From a virus: a DNA stretch of 64,000 nucleotides. The translations under genes were made by a program, and so were the position numbers. This document shows positions 1 through 9,291 of the stretch, one piece after another. The stretch covers positions 18,903 through 82,902 of IMG/VR virus record IMGVR_UViG_3300045116_000678. The stretch is one strand, 5' to 3'. Under the pieces are notes generated by a model. The model ran no database searches and had not been told where the DNA came from. It worked only from the letters and a program-made list of their open reading frames with translations. Each line of letters opens with the position of its first letter. Position 1 is the first letter of the stretch.

Positions 1-144
1 CCTCTGGAAGGGGTTGGCTCGATCGTACACCCGATTTAATTTTGTATGAAAAATATTCACAAAATAATTCGGTACCCCTTAGCCCCCCGGCAGCCTCGAG
101 TCTTGTAACCCTGCTACATTTCGTTGCAACAAACCGGAGCGAGC
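1..144. other. AT-rich upstream region
   Basis: No gene is visible. The first ~75 bases are clearly AT-richer than the rest of the window and could hold a promoter for the plus-strand gene at 145. A Shine-Dalgarno-like GGAGCGAGC directly precedes its ATG. No tRNA or attachment site is present, so the left end of the prophage is probably outside the window. Confidence 0.4.
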
Positions 145-759
145 ATGAGCACGTCGTTTGAGGACCTTGAACGCCGACCAGCGGCTGCAGTGCCCGCACC
201 GACCCTTCGCTTGGGCCGGCACGTGGTCGGGATGGCGTTCGCCGCCTTGGCCAACCCCATGCTGTACTTCGACAGCCGGCCGGTTTACCTGTGGGTCGCA
301 ACTTGGCTAGTCCCAGCGGTGGGCGCTGCATGCATCTTCGGGCTGCTCGCACTGTTCTTCACAGAGCGAGCGCGCCGATCCTGGCCCGGAAGCGCCATCA
401 TGTTGGCCTGGGTGCTGCTGGTCCTGCTACTTGTGGGCAACGGGATGAACTTCCGACAGATGCAGCAGGACGCAGCCGCGGCGCGCACGGCCGCGGGGCT
501 GAAACCTTTCACAGGGACCTTAGACACACCGCCAGCCCTAGCCGTGGCGCCACCTGCGCCTGCGGTCGACCCTGCCACTGCGGAGCACTACAAGCGCATC
601 TATGCCGCGCACCCGGACGCGAACGCTATTTCGGAGTCGCCGATGTTCCGTGCCTGGCTGGCTCGGAACTCCGATCGACAGAAAATATTCGATCAAGGAT
701 CCACCGAAGCGGTGATTGCCGTCTTCAGCGCCTACAAAGCCTCTGCCGGTCGCGATTAG
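145..759 (+). CDS. membrane protein with scaffold-like C-terminal domain
   Basis: 204 residues. I chose the ATG at 145 because GGAG lies just upstream; an upstream TTG in the same frame has no such site. Two hydrophobic segments (about residues 47-72 and 83-100) look like membrane helices. They are followed by an Ala/Pro-rich linker and a 57-residue domain (148-204) containing HYKRIYAAHPDAN. That domain is closely similar to residues 223-284 of the scaffold-like protein at 12373-13455. The gene is on the plus strand, convergent with the late operon, and overlaps the stop of the next gene by 4 bases. Its function is unknown. It could anchor a scaffold-type domain to the membrane or be a lysogenic conversion gene. 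Confidence 0.7.
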   Translation: MSTSFEDLERRPAAAVPAPTLRLGRHVVGMAFAALANPMLYFDSRPVYLWVATWLVPAVGAACIFGLLALFFTERARRSWPGSAIMLAWVLLVLLLVGNGMNFRQMQQDAAAARTAAGLKPFTGTLDTPPALAVAPPAPAVDPATAEHYKRIYAAHPDANAISESPMFRAWLARNSDRQKIFDQGSTEAVIAVFSAYKASAGRD

Positions 760-2708
760 GTCACGCCGGCGCGCTTTGCAGATCCGGGACCGAACTTGCT
801 TTCGAACTCCGCCGCCCGCTTCGGATTGCTCTTGAGCGAGGCGATGGCTTCAGCGTTTGGCACCGGCCACTGTTGCGGCGCCTGGTCCACTCGCTGCACG
901 TCCCCCGTCTGCTTGTTGTACCGGTAGACGCTGCCCTCGGTCGTGCTGCCGTCGGCGTTCTTCACCGCCGGCGTCACCTGCACGCCCCACTCCGACGGCG
1001 AGGACTTGCCCTGGATGGCCAGCAGCGCCGTCTGCGCGCGCGTGCGATCGGCCACCGAGGCCTTTGGGTCGAGCACCGTACGACGAAGCGACGCTTCATC
1101 CTGGGCCGCCGCGACCTGCGTGTCGCGCACCCGATTCTGGCCAGCGACCTCGTCGCGCCGGATCGCGTTGCTCTCGGCTGCGCGTCGATCCTCGGCGGCC
1201 ACGCGCTGCGTTTGCAACTGCGCCTGCTGCTGAGCGGCGATGGCATCGCGCTGGGCCTGCGTCCGGAAGCCCAGATCGGCCCGCTGCGTCTCAGCCGCCT
1301 GTCGCCCCGCTTCCATATCCGCTGCCGCTCGTGTCTGCACCGGCAGCGCCGCGGCGGCAATCGCGCCCTGGTCTGACGAGAAGCCGCGGCGAGGCGAGAA
1401 GGCGCCGCGCGCCGCGGCAGTGCGCATCGCGGCGCCGTCGAACATCGCCTGCGCAGCATCGGGCCCGGGGTTGCCGATCACCGACATGCCGCCAGGCTGG
1501 AACCCGAGTCCGCCGCCGGTGGCGCTGCGCGCCGCCAGCGTGTTCGCCGCGGCCATGTTCTGCGCGCTCACGGCGCCGCCCGGGCGAAAGCCTCGTGCCG
1601 CCTCCGGAGAATCGCCGTAGCTGTTGCCCGACCGAAACACACCGGGTGCTACTTCAGCAGCAGTTGCCGGTGCAGCGGCTGCCGGCGCTGCAGCGACGGC
1701 GGGCGTTGCGGCCGCACTCTGCGCCGGGGCGGCCATAGGAGCCGCAGCGCGGGGCGCAGCGGTCGCGGCAGCTGCAACGGCTGGTGCCGCAGCAGGCGCC
1801 GCGGTTTGCGCCGCGGCCGGGTCGAAGCCGAGGCCGAGGCCGGCACCAGAACGCTGCTGGTCCATGAACGGCGTCAGCGAGGTGGGGTCGGCGCCCGCAG
1901 GTACGAGCTTGGGCGCCAACGGCGCGGCATCGATGCCGGCGGCGCGCATGCCGCGCACGACGCTCTGGTCGTAGGCGTTCGCGGCGATACGCGCCGGGTA
2001 GGTGGTGGCATCCAGGATCCCTCGCCCCACCTTTTCGTTGAAACCCTTGGCGGTGTCCCATGCGGCGCCCACGGCCGCGCGATCGGCGCGCACCTGTGGA
2101 TCCGCATCCACGGGCGACGGTGCTGGGGCCGGTGCTGGCGCACCCATCGGTGCCGAGGCATACGGGCTGGGCGAGGGCTGCCGGTTGCCCGGGAAGGCGT
2201 TGTCCATGGTTGGGCCGGCGGCGACGCGCTGCGGCGCAGGCGCGGGGGATGGTGTGGCAATCTGCGTCGTGCCGGGCGTGCTGGCCGCTGCAGCGGCATC
2301 GCCGAAGGCGTTCGGGCGCTTGCGCTCGTCGTCGACCAGCCCGCCGTTGGCGAAGAACAGCTCCGGGTTGAAGCCCATTGGCCCGGCCACTGGCGTGTGC
2401 GTGGCGTCCTTGGCAGCATCCAGCGCCTGCACGCCGATGGCGTGGACCTGCTCCGGCGGGATCTCGAACTCGCCGTTGCTCAGGTGCACGTCGACCTTGC
2501 CTCCCTTCGGTCGAAACCCGCGCGCGCCGCCATTGCCAGCGCGCCGGAGGGCGTCATCGCCAATCTGCTCCGTGGAGTCAGCGGGCATGATGTAGCTGCC
2601 CTGCCGGACAGGCTTCTCGATGTCGTCCGATGTGCCACTGCCGGGACCGCGAACAGGGCCGCCATCGGCGTAGCGGTTCTTGGAGTGTTGAGGATGGAAC
2701 CCGAGCAT
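756..2708 (-). CDS. probable virion/tail-associated protein, Ala/Gln-rich
   Basis: 650 residues from the ATG at 2708, which has GAAGGAAAC a few bases upstream; the longer open frame lacks a ribosome site. The N-terminus holds short Gly-rich motifs such as YADGGPVRGPG and FANGGLVDD. A long low-complexity Ala/Pro-rich middle follows, then a Gln/Ala/Arg-rich coiled-coil-like stretch and a small C-terminal domain. Gly-rich N-termini like this are common in large podoviral virion or DNA-ejection proteins. It is the last late gene visible on the minus strand. A virion role is inferred from position and composition only. Confidence 0.55.
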   Translation of the reverse strand: MLGFHPQHSKNRYADGGPVRGPGSGTSDDIEKPVRQGSYIMPADSTEQIGDDALRRAGNGGARGFRPKGGKVDVHLSNGEFEIPPEQVHAIGVQALDAAKDATHTPVAGPMGFNPELFFANGGLVDDERKRPNAFGDAAAAASTPGTTQIATPSPAPAPQRVAAGPTMDNAFPGNRQPSPSPYASAPMGAPAPAPAPSPVDADPQVRADRAAVGAAWDTAKGFNEKVGRGILDATTYPARIAANAYDQSVVRGMRAAGIDAAPLAPKLVPAGADPTSLTPFMDQQRSGAGLGLGFDPAAAQTAAPAAAPAVAAAATAAPRAAAPMAAPAQSAAATPAVAAAPAAAAPATAAEVAPGVFRSGNSYGDSPEAARGFRPGGAVSAQNMAAANTLAARSATGGGLGFQPGGMSVIGNPGPDAAQAMFDGAAMRTAAARGAFSPRRGFSSDQGAIAAAALPVQTRAAADMEAGRQAAETQRADLGFRTQAQRDAIAAQQQAQLQTQRVAAEDRRAAESNAIRRDEVAGQNRVRDTQVAAAQDEASLRRTVLDPKASVADRTRAQTALLAIQGKSSPSEWGVQVTPAVKNADGSTTEGSVYRYNKQTGDVQRVDQAPQQWPVPNAEAIASLKSNPKRAAEFESKFGPGSAKRAGVT

Positions 2709-2776
2709 GTTGTTTCCTTCGGCGGACGAAGTCCGCCCAGACTGAGCCCCATCTTGGACTGTGGGCCTCAGGGGGG

Positions 2777-2791
2777 CGAACCCTAGAGGGG
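2777..2791 (-). repeat. CCCTNTAGGG repeat, copy A
   Basis: On the minus strand this reads CCCCTCTAGGGTTCG. It lies in the 85-base gap between the virion genes starting at 3819 and at 2708, about 70 bases before the latter. The palindromic core CCCTNTAGGG carries a one-sided TTCG tail. It is one of seven copies between 2.7 and 23.1 kb. Confidence 0.8.
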
Positions 2792-2793
2792 TG

Positions 2794-3819
2794 TCAGAGG
2801 CTGCTGCTGTCGTTACCGCTGATGGAAGCGCCGGCGCCAATGCCGTTCAGCGAGGCCGCCGCGGCGTCCGCAACCATCTTGGCGTGCGCGAGGGCCGCAT
2901 TCACGCGCTCGGTCAGCGTCTTGAGCTCGGCATCGAGGTTGGACCGCGAAGCGTCCAGCTTCAGCTGCGCATCGGTGATGGCAAGCCGCACTTTCGGCTC
3001 CAGCGCGGCCACCTCGGCTTGATACATCGCCGTGAGGCTGCGCGCGAGGTCGGTTTTCAGACCCACCAGGCCCGTCGCCAGCTGCATGGCAGTCTGTGGG
3101 CCCAGCACCAGCGTGCGGATGTAGTCGCCGGCGGCCGAGATGGCGCGCAGTCGAAGCTCGAGCACCTGCTGCACCGCGAACCGGGTGTTCTCCAGCTCGG
3201 CGCGGAAGGCGTTGATGGCGATGTCGCGGCTTTGCCCGGCCAGCTGGCGGCTGGCGTCGAGCCTGATGCCCTGCACGGCGCCTACCAGCGCACCAGGTGG
3301 AAGCGGGAAGCCGCGGTTGGCCCACGTGGCCATGGCCTCCGCCTCAGCCTGCGCGCTTTGCGCCAGGAAGCGGGCCTTGTCGCGCTCCCAGATCTGCCGC
3401 TCCACCTCGGCGTCGACGCCGGTGCCGCCGTCGATCGCGCGCTCCAGCCACGCCAGCGCCTTGTCCCAGAACGGCCCGGTGGGGAAGTTCTGCGACAGGA
3501 AGTCCTTGAAGCCCTGCTCGATCAGGTTCCCGATCTGCGCGTAGGCCTCGTCGTAGATCTCACGACCCTCTTCCGGGTCGGTGAGCGGCAGGTCGGGCTT
3601 CTCGGGCGGCAGATAGGAGGTATCCAGCACCGGCCCGGTGAGCTGCGGGGCATCCTCGGCCTCGGCCGCCGCGGCGTTGATGGCCGCGATCGCGTTGGTG
3701 AACCAGTTTTGCGCGTTCTCCCACTTGGCGTTGATGATGTAGGCGACGGTCGTTGGCGCTCCGACCCCGCCGCCTGGCTCGGGTACGGGGACGATGCCGC
3801 CAGGGGGTACGGTTGCCAT
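2794..3819 (-). CDS. late virion protein, unknown
   Basis: 341 residues. A Pro/Gly-rich N-terminus is followed by an almost entirely helical, Ala-rich body with no membrane segment or catalytic motif I recognise. The C-terminus is Ser-rich. It sits in the tail/virion part of the late operon, one base downstream of the previous gene. Composition fits a structural or DNA-ejection protein of a podovirus, but I cannot name a family. Confidence 0.55.
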   Translation of the reverse strand: MATVPPGGIVPVPEPGGGVGAPTTVAYIINAKWENAQNWFTNAIAAINAAAAEAEDAPQLTGPVLDTSYLPPEKPDLPLTDPEEGREIYDEAYAQIGNLIEQGFKDFLSQNFPTGPFWDKALAWLERAIDGGTGVDAEVERQIWERDKARFLAQSAQAEAEAMATWANRGFPLPPGALVGAVQGIRLDASRQLAGQSRDIAINAFRAELENTRFAVQQVLELRLRAISAAGDYIRTLVLGPQTAMQLATGLVGLKTDLARSLTAMYQAEVAALEPKVRLAITDAQLKLDASRSNLDAELKTLTERVNAALAHAKMVADAAAASLNGIGAGASISGNDSSSL

Positions 3820-3820
3820 G

Positions 3821-5296
3821 TCAAATTCTCCGGGTCAGGGCGAGCGGCAGGAAGTCGAGGCTGTCCACCTCGAATCGTGCGCCGTGTTCGTTGCTCAGTT
3901 GCAGGGTGGCGTAGTTGGGCCGCAGGCCCTTGCCGAGGGTGATGCGCTGCTGCGCCATGTGCTCGCTGTAGCTGCGCGTGCGGTAGGTGTACGCCCGGCC
4001 CTCGCAGAGGATCCGCAGCAGCATGTGACCGGAGCCGGACACGCCCAGATAGGCCTGCCCCACCGTCATCTTGTTGCCCTTGGCGAGCGCGCGCTCTCCG
4101 AGGTCGACCACTGCGCGGATCTCCGCGCCGGCGTCCGTGTCGCCGCCCAGTTCGTGCAGGCCGGCCGTCGACGCGCCGAAGTAGCGCCCGCCGATGTTCG
4201 CCATGCTGGCAAACGGGAAGCGCGCGTAGGTGGTCGAGCCGAAGCCGTCGAGGTTCACCGCCCAGGCATCGCCGCCAGCGCCATCGCCTTCACCGGCGCC
4301 CCAGTCCGGATCGTCTTCGTGACCTTCGCCCGGATCGGTGCCTACCGCTGCCCTGGGCTCGATCGTGAACTCGAGGTCCAGATCCAGCAGCATGCGTGTG
4401 AAGGTTTCCAGCTGCGGGATGAGGCTGAAGTCGAGGTCGAGGTCCAGCCGCAGGCCCGGGTCCAGCGCGAGCGTGAAGTCCAGGTCCAGGTCGAGCGTCA
4501 GCGACTCCAGCAGCATCGGGCCGCCGTCCGGGTTTTCAGGTGCCGGCGGCACGGTGTTCTGCGTGAGCACCGGGTCGAACACCTCGTCGTCGGCCGAGTA
4601 GAGCGAGGCCTCCAGCCACAGCGCGGCCGGCAGGCTCGCGATGGTGGCCGTGTGCACGGTCGCGCCGTCCATCTTCCACGTGACGACGTCGCCCGTGCGC
4701 TCGATGCGGAACACGGTCGCATCGGTGTAGGGGCCGCCCGGCGCCACATAGGAGCCGCTGCGGTAGACGCGAGCGGTACCGGCCTGGCAGAGGAATGCCA
4801 CGTCGACGTTGTTCGCCGGGTAGAGGCCCGCGCCAGCGTCCGGCGCGTTCATGCCGACCATGGCGCCGGCATTGCTCGCCCTGGCCTTGAACTCGGCCAC
4901 GAAGTCGCCCACCACCACGGCCGAAGACCGTGCGCCGGCGTTCCAGCCGAGGTTGCGACCGGGCACCGCCACCGTCTGCACGATCGTGCGTGGCGGGATG
5001 GCAGGGGTGGGCGGCACCGGAGGCACCCACACGCTGTAGGTCTCGGTGCTGCACACCCACGTGCTCGTGGCGCCGCCGCCGCCATCGGGCACCCAGACCT
5101 GCCGAGTCCTGGGGCCGAGGGGCGTTTCCTCCGTCACCGCGACATAGCGGCCGGAGGTGTTGTACCGCAGGCCGCACACCTGCTGCGTGCGTGTCTCGTA
5201 GTGGCCGGCGACGCCCGGCGAGCCCGGGACGCCCGGGTCCGCCACGGTCTGCGTGACGAGCTCGAGGACCGGTTTCTTGAAGAGGCTGTTAGTCAT
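3821..5296 (-). CDS. phage tail/fibre-like protein with lectin-like segment
   Basis: 491 residues. The N-terminus is Pro/Gly-rich, with several Tyr/Trp-containing beta-type segments. A stretch at about residues 150-250 alternates beta strands (around TWKMDGATVHTATI) as in concanavalin/LamG-like folds. A repetitive Leu/Asp segment follows (LDLDLDFTLALDPGLRLDL) and then a beta-rich C-terminal domain. Such modules are common in tail spikes and receptor-binding proteins. The start overlaps the previous gene by 8 bases, so the two are translationally coupled. The receptor-binding role is inferred. Confidence 0.55.
   Translation of the reverse strand: MTNSLFKKPVLELVTQTVADPGVPGSPGVAGHYETRTQQVCGLRYNTSGRYVAVTEETPLGPRTRQVWVPDGGGGATSTWVCSTETYSVWVPPVPPTPAIPPRTIVQTVAVPGRNLGWNAGARSSAVVVGDFVAEFKARASNAGAMVGMNAPDAGAGLYPANNVDVAFLCQAGTARVYRSGSYVAPGGPYTDATVFRIERTGDVVTWKMDGATVHTATIASLPAALWLEASLYSADDEVFDPVLTQNTVPPAPENPDGGPMLLESLTLDLDLDFTLALDPGLRLDLDLDFSLIPQLETFTRMLLDLDLEFTIEPRAAVGTDPGEGHEDDPDWGAGEGDGAGGDAWAVNLDGFGSTTYARFPFASMANIGGRYFGASTAGLHELGGDTDAGAEIRAVVDLGERALAKGNKMTVGQAYLGVSGSGHMLLRILCEGRAYTYRTRSYSEHMAQQRITLGKGLRPNYATLQLSNEHGARFEVDSLDFLPLALTRRI
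4392..4512 (-). repeat. Leu/Asp codon repeat inside tail gene
   Basis: Here the tail-fibre-like gene encodes an alternating Leu-Asp pattern (LDLDLDFTLALDPG and relatives) from near-repeated CTGGACCTCGACCT-type DNA. The in-frame repeats could expand or contract without breaking the reading frame. Confidence 0.6.
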
Positions 5297-7025
5297 GGGC
5301 GATCCTGCAATCGGTCAGCCAGGGCGTGGCGGGATAGGCCGACTGCAGCACGCCGTTGAGCTCTACAGCGGCCAGCTCGGCGAGGTGCGCCGGCAGGTGC
5401 CCCGGAGGCTGCTCCATCAGGTCGTCGCCTATGACGCCCCACTCCTCCCAGGTCTCGCCCTTGTCGATCGAGCGCCAGAGGGTCGCGGTGTTCTCGTCGT
5501 AGACCGTCACGGCCAGGGTGCGCGGCGAGATGGCCATGATCGGCCCGCACCGGAATTCGGGGGCCGGCAGCGTGCCGCGCAGCGTCAGCGTGGCGCCGTC
5601 GGTGGTGCTGTAGATGGTCGCCGGCGTGTTGTAGGCGTCGGTGGCGCTGCGCCGCACCAGCAGCACCTCGCCCTCCAGCGCCAGCAGCTGCTTGATGAGG
5701 ACGGCGCCGAAGTAGGTGCTGGTGCCTTCGTCCAGCGTCGACGTGGCGCTCATCACCCCGTCCGTGCCCACCGTGCCGAGCTTCACGCGCCAGCGCCAGG
5801 TCGTGGCCGACGTCGGGTACGGCACTTCGACCAGCACCACCGACAGCGCGCGCGACAGCGGCGCGGCCCACACGTTGACCGGCTGCAGCTTCGGGTCGTA
5901 GCTCAGGAACACGACGTCATCCTGGTCCAGCGCATGGTGGCTCACCGCGTAGTAGCTGTAGTCGGTGAGCGTCGACTCCAGGTCGGCCAGCTCGGCCGCC
6001 ATGATCGGTGCCCCCACCGCGGCCCAGGTCGCGCCGCCATCGGTGCTCTGCGAGACGATGGCCATGGGCTTCTTGGGCATGTCCTCCCACCCGGCCATGT
6101 CCGGGTCGATCGGCTCGTCGTCGCCGTGGTCCGTGTTGGGCACGAACTTCAGCGGGTAGAGGAACGTGTCCAGCTTCAGGATCCGCCCGGGCGCGAGCGT
6201 GCACAGCGTGGTGCCCAGCGGGTAGCTGTCCTCCACGACCACCGGCGCGCCGTCCGAGGTCTCCCACTCCGGCGGCATGCTGCCGGGCACGTAGCGGATG
6301 CAGGTGAAGGCATTGACGGCCTGGTCGCCGTCCATCTTCAGGTGCGAGACGCCCGCATACCAGCGCGGCGCGCCGCCGTCGTCCAGGTAGCCGGGCGGCA
6401 GCACGCGCACCGCGCCGCGCTTGTTGCTCACGGGCTCCTGGATGTAGTGGTCCACATACTCGGGCACGGTCGGCTCGGTGTCGTAGTGGATGAAGGACGG
6501 CCGCACGTTCTCGATGTCCAGCACCTGGTAGCCGAAGGAGCCGTTGGTGCCGTTGCGCGTCACGGCAATCGCCACCTTGTCGAGCCACCAGCGCAGCGCA
6601 TAGGCATCGGTGAAATTGATCGACAGGCCCTCGGGCGTGTAGCCCACGAAGTCGTTCACCTCGTCGCCGTAGGTCAGCGCATAGGCGATGCCACCCGTGC
6701 TGCTGGCCAGAAACTGCCGCGCGTCATCTTGCGTCGACGCTGGGCCGGCCGGGCCGACCTTGAACCATCGGCGGCCGTCCACAGAGCCAAAGACCCACTC
6801 TTCGCCGGTGGTGAGGTAGCCCAGCAGGTACAGGCGCGTCAGGCGCTCCTGCTTGCGGCGCACGTTCACGAAGAGGCCGTCGCGCGACACCTCCCACACC
6901 TGGTCCGGTGTGCGCTTCTTCTGCCAGTCGCCGCCTGGGCTGCGGTGCATGAAGGCGGCATAGCCGGCGGCCTCGCCACTGCAGAAGCCCTCGCGATAGC
7001 GCGTGGGGAAACTCGGCTCGGCCAT
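5289..7025 (-). CDS. tail/receptor-binding-like protein, beta-rich
   Basis: 578 residues from the ATG at 7025 (MAEPSFPTRYREGF); the longer open frame upstream shadows the next gene. TGATG overlaps the stop of that gene. The protein is rich in Trp, Tyr, Asp and Gly, with repeated Ser-x-Asp-x-Gly-like segments (STDGGATWAAVG, STTDGATLTLRG, SIDKGETWEEWG). These are BNR/sialidase-type Asp-box motifs typical of six-bladed beta-propellers. A carbohydrate-binding or depolymerising tail component is plausible. No catalytic residues could be assigned. Confidence 0.6.
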   Translation of the reverse strand: MAEPSFPTRYREGFCSGEAAGYAAFMHRSPGGDWQKKRTPDQVWEVSRDGLFVNVRRKQERLTRLYLLGYLTTGEEWVFGSVDGRRWFKVGPAGPASTQDDARQFLASSTGGIAYALTYGDEVNDFVGYTPEGLSINFTDAYALRWWLDKVAIAVTRNGTNGSFGYQVLDIENVRPSFIHYDTEPTVPEYVDHYIQEPVSNKRGAVRVLPPGYLDDGGAPRWYAGVSHLKMDGDQAVNAFTCIRYVPGSMPPEWETSDGAPVVVEDSYPLGTTLCTLAPGRILKLDTFLYPLKFVPNTDHGDDEPIDPDMAGWEDMPKKPMAIVSQSTDGGATWAAVGAPIMAAELADLESTLTDYSYYAVSHHALDQDDVVFLSYDPKLQPVNVWAAPLSRALSVVLVEVPYPTSATTWRWRVKLGTVGTDGVMSATSTLDEGTSTYFGAVLIKQLLALEGEVLLVRRSATDAYNTPATIYSTTDGATLTLRGTLPAPEFRCGPIMAISPRTLAVTVYDENTATLWRSIDKGETWEEWGVIGDDLMEQPPGHLPAHLAELAAVELNGVLQSAYPATPWLTDCRIAHD

Positions 7026-7603
7026 CAGACCACCTCGCGCGCGTCCCTGAACGCGGTCCAGAAGGGCTGCGGCACTGCGCCGGGCACGACGTCGAGGCTG
7101 AGCAACAGATTGCTGGTGATGGACGTGTCTACGAGGTTCTGGATGCGCAGCTCCAGCGTCACGGCCACCTCCGTGGCGCCGGTGTAGTCGGGAGCCGCGG
7201 CCGTGCCCGAAGCGATGGTCGTGCCATTCCGCTTCTTGGTGAAGGCCCCTGTGAAGAGGTCCATTTCGAAGAGAAGGTGCCCATCGGCCCCGAAACCGAA
7301 GGGGTCGATGTCGATCTGGTATTCCCATCCCGTGCTCAACACCACCTTGGCCTGGATGTAGTCCTGCGGCGAACCGCCGATGCTTGCCACATCCATTTCC
7401 AGCACGAACGCGCCCGGCGGAGACGGAACCGTCGCCGTGAAGTAGCACATCGACGGCGAGTTGAATGTGCTGTTGTAGAGGCCGCTCGCGCCGCGCTTGA
7501 GGCTGCTCGATCCTGCCCAGTTCGTGGCGGGCGCACCGGCGGACCCCAGCGCGGTGCCGGCCAGGGCCTGCCCGCTGCCGGTGAGTGCGTCGGTGAAATC
7601 CAT
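7025..7603 (-). CDS. late phage protein, beta-sandwich-like
   Basis: 192 residues with alternating beta strands and many Gly/Ser/Thr, resembling a LamG/concanavalin-like sandwich (around FVLEMDVASIG and LEMDLFTGAFTKKRNGTT). No signal or membrane segment. Its stop overlaps the start of the beta-propeller-like gene. It probably belongs to the tail or fibre assembly, by position. Confidence 0.5.
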   Translation of the reverse strand: MDFTDALTGSGQALAGTALGSAGAPATNWAGSSSLKRGASGLYNSTFNSPSMCYFTATVPSPPGAFVLEMDVASIGGSPQDYIQAKVVLSTGWEYQIDIDPFGFGADGHLLFEMDLFTGAFTKKRNGTTIASGTAAAPDYTGATEVAVTLELRIQNLVDTSITSNLLLSLDVVPGAVPQPFWTAFRDAREVV

Positions 7604-7607
7604 GGGC

Positions 7608-8018
7608 TTAGGCTTCGTTCACCAGGTTGAACACCTGAGCCGCGTACAGGCCCATGCTCTCGCCGGCCTCCACAGTGCGCGGGTTCGGGAAGCGCACCGC
7701 CACCATGTTCTTGCCGCCGGTGCCGGCCTTCACGTTGCTGCTGATGAGGAACGCACCGTAGAGTGTCTTGTTGGCCGTGAACGTCCAGGTGGACAGGCCT
7801 GCAGCGTTGTCCTGGGCGCCGCCGGCGGGCGCCCCGAAGACTGCCTGCGGCCGGTTGGCCTGCGAAAAGCTCGTGCACTCGGTGGCCAGCGCGGCAATGT
7901 TGGCCGCGGTCTCGGCACCATTGGGCGTGTAGTCGCCCTCGAACAGGCCGATGTACCAGCTTTGGCCGAGGAAGACGGTCTGCAGGATGTGGTTGGCGCC
8001 TTCGATGCTGGGCTTCAT
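7608..8018 (-). CDS. small late phage protein
   Basis: 136 residues from the ATG at 8018 (MKPSIEGANHILQTVFLGQ). The sequence pattern ...WYIGLFEGDYTPNG... followed by AVFGAP and TWTFTANKTLYGAFLIS resembles small beta-rich phage proteins found near tail-fibre genes. It lies 2 bases after its upstream neighbour. Exact role unknown. Confidence 0.55.
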   Translation of the reverse strand: MKPSIEGANHILQTVFLGQSWYIGLFEGDYTPNGAETAANIAALATECTSFSQANRPQAVFGAPAGGAQDNAAGLSTWTFTANKTLYGAFLISSNVKAGTGGKNMVAVRFPNPRTVEAGESMGLYAAQVFNLVNEA

Positions 8019-8020
8019 GG

Positions 8021-9238
8021 TCAGTTCTCCGTGATGAGCGGCCGGCGGCGCGCTTGGGTGGTCAAGGGCTGCACGCCCTGGCGGGTGTAGATGACGTGGG
8101 ACATGCCATCCCAGTCGCGAAAGAGGCACGCAGCGCGCGCCGCGTCGGCGAAGCGCACGGCGTCGTCTTGCACCGCCGTGGCGGTGCCGTCGCTGGCCCC
8201 GATCACCAGGCCCTTTGGCGACACCCAACAGACCTGCGTTTCGTCCGGGCTGCGCGCGCCGGATCCGGCCACGCCACCGAAGGGCAGGACGGGTACCGCC
8301 TGCGTGCCCATCAGGTCGCCCGCGAGCCAGTAGGTCTGGTCGGCGCACACGAACACGCCTCCGACGCACGGCTCCATGACGGTGATCGGGCCCGGCAGCG
8401 GGATGAAGCTCTGCGCAGGGTTGTAGAGCCCGTACCGGTACGGCTCGCTGAACAGCAGCGTGTTGCCGCGCGCCACCAGCATGCGGCCGTTGTAGTGCCG
8501 CACGATCTGGCCGGCCGGCAGCGGCTGCAGGAGCAGCGTCTCGCACCGTGGGCCCGCGCCTAGGCTGTCGACCGCGAGAGCGTTGCCGATCGGCTCCACG
8601 CGCGTGAGCACGTCGCCGTTCGGGCCGCTGGCGTAGGTCAGCGTGTCGGCCTGCAGGCCGGTGATGAAGAAGCCGCCGGCCTCGGGCAACACGACGCGCT
8701 GCACCGGTGTGGCGGCGCTTTCGGGATCCTGCGTCAGGCGCGTGAACGCGAACAGGTACTGGCCGGCTGCCATCGTGCCCTCGCCAGGGCGCGCGGAGAC
8801 GTTGGGTACCGGATTGGGCGCGGGTGCAGCCGGCATGCGGTCCTGGCCAGCGCTGATGCGACCGAGCGTCACGCCATCGGTCCAGTAGATGTCGCCCGTG
8901 GGCGCGCGCTCGAAAGACACCGGCTGGCCGCTCATGCCGTAGCGTACGACGGTGCGCTGCAGCGCCGCGCCTGATGTGCGCAGCTGCTCCAGATTGCCGT
9001 CGACCACAGCGTAGCCGTCCGGCTCGCCGTCACCCCAGACCGAGTGCGCCGGCGGCGTCAGGGGCGTGCTGTAGCCCTCCCGCAGACGAAAGAACCCGCC
9101 ATGGATGTCGATGTTCTCGCCGATGCGCAGGTAGGTGGCGCTGACGCGACCCTGCAGCGTGACGCCCAGCCGCGTCGCGTCAAGGCGATTGTTGACGCCA
9201 AGGAAGGTGCCGAGCGACAGGAGGGGTTTAGTAGCCAC
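8021..9238 (-). CDS. tail-associated beta-propeller-like protein
   Basis: 405 residues, GTG start at 9238 with CAGGAGAC upstream. Its opening (FLGVNNRLDATRL, then ENIDIHGGFFRLREGY) and its repeated short beta segments with Trp/Tyr resemble the architecture of packaged-DNA-stabilisation/tail-hub proteins of P22-like podoviruses. That comparison is structural reasoning from memory, not an alignment. A repeat copy lies 34 bases upstream. Confidence 0.5.
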   Translation of the reverse strand: MATKPLLSLGTFLGVNNRLDATRLGVTLQGRVSATYLRIGENIDIHGGFFRLREGYSTPLTPPAHSVWGDGEPDGYAVVDGNLEQLRTSGAALQRTVVRYGMSGQPVSFERAPTGDIYWTDGVTLGRISAGQDRMPAAPAPNPVPNVSARPGEGTMAAGQYLFAFTRLTQDPESAATPVQRVVLPEAGGFFITGLQADTLTYASGPNGDVLTRVEPIGNALAVDSLGAGPRCETLLLQPLPAGQIVRHYNGRMLVARGNTLLFSEPYRYGLYNPAQSFIPLPGPITVMEPCVGGVFVCADQTYWLAGDLMGTQAVPVLPFGGVAGSGARSPDETQVCWVSPKGLVIGASDGTATAVQDDAVRFADAARAACLFRDWDGMSHVIYTRQGVQPLTTQARRRPLITEN

Positions 9239-9271
9239 GGCGCCGAGTCTCCTGAGCGAACCGCGCGACGT

Positions 9272-9286
9272 CGAACCCTAGAGGGG
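9272..9286 (-). repeat. CCCTNTAGGG repeat, copy B
   Basis: On the minus strand this reads CCCCTCTAGGGTTCG, identical to copy A over 15 bases. It fills most of the 53-base gap between the connector-like gene and the beta-propeller-like gene, just upstream of the latter's ribosome site. Confidence 0.8.
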
Positions 9287-9291
9287 TTGGA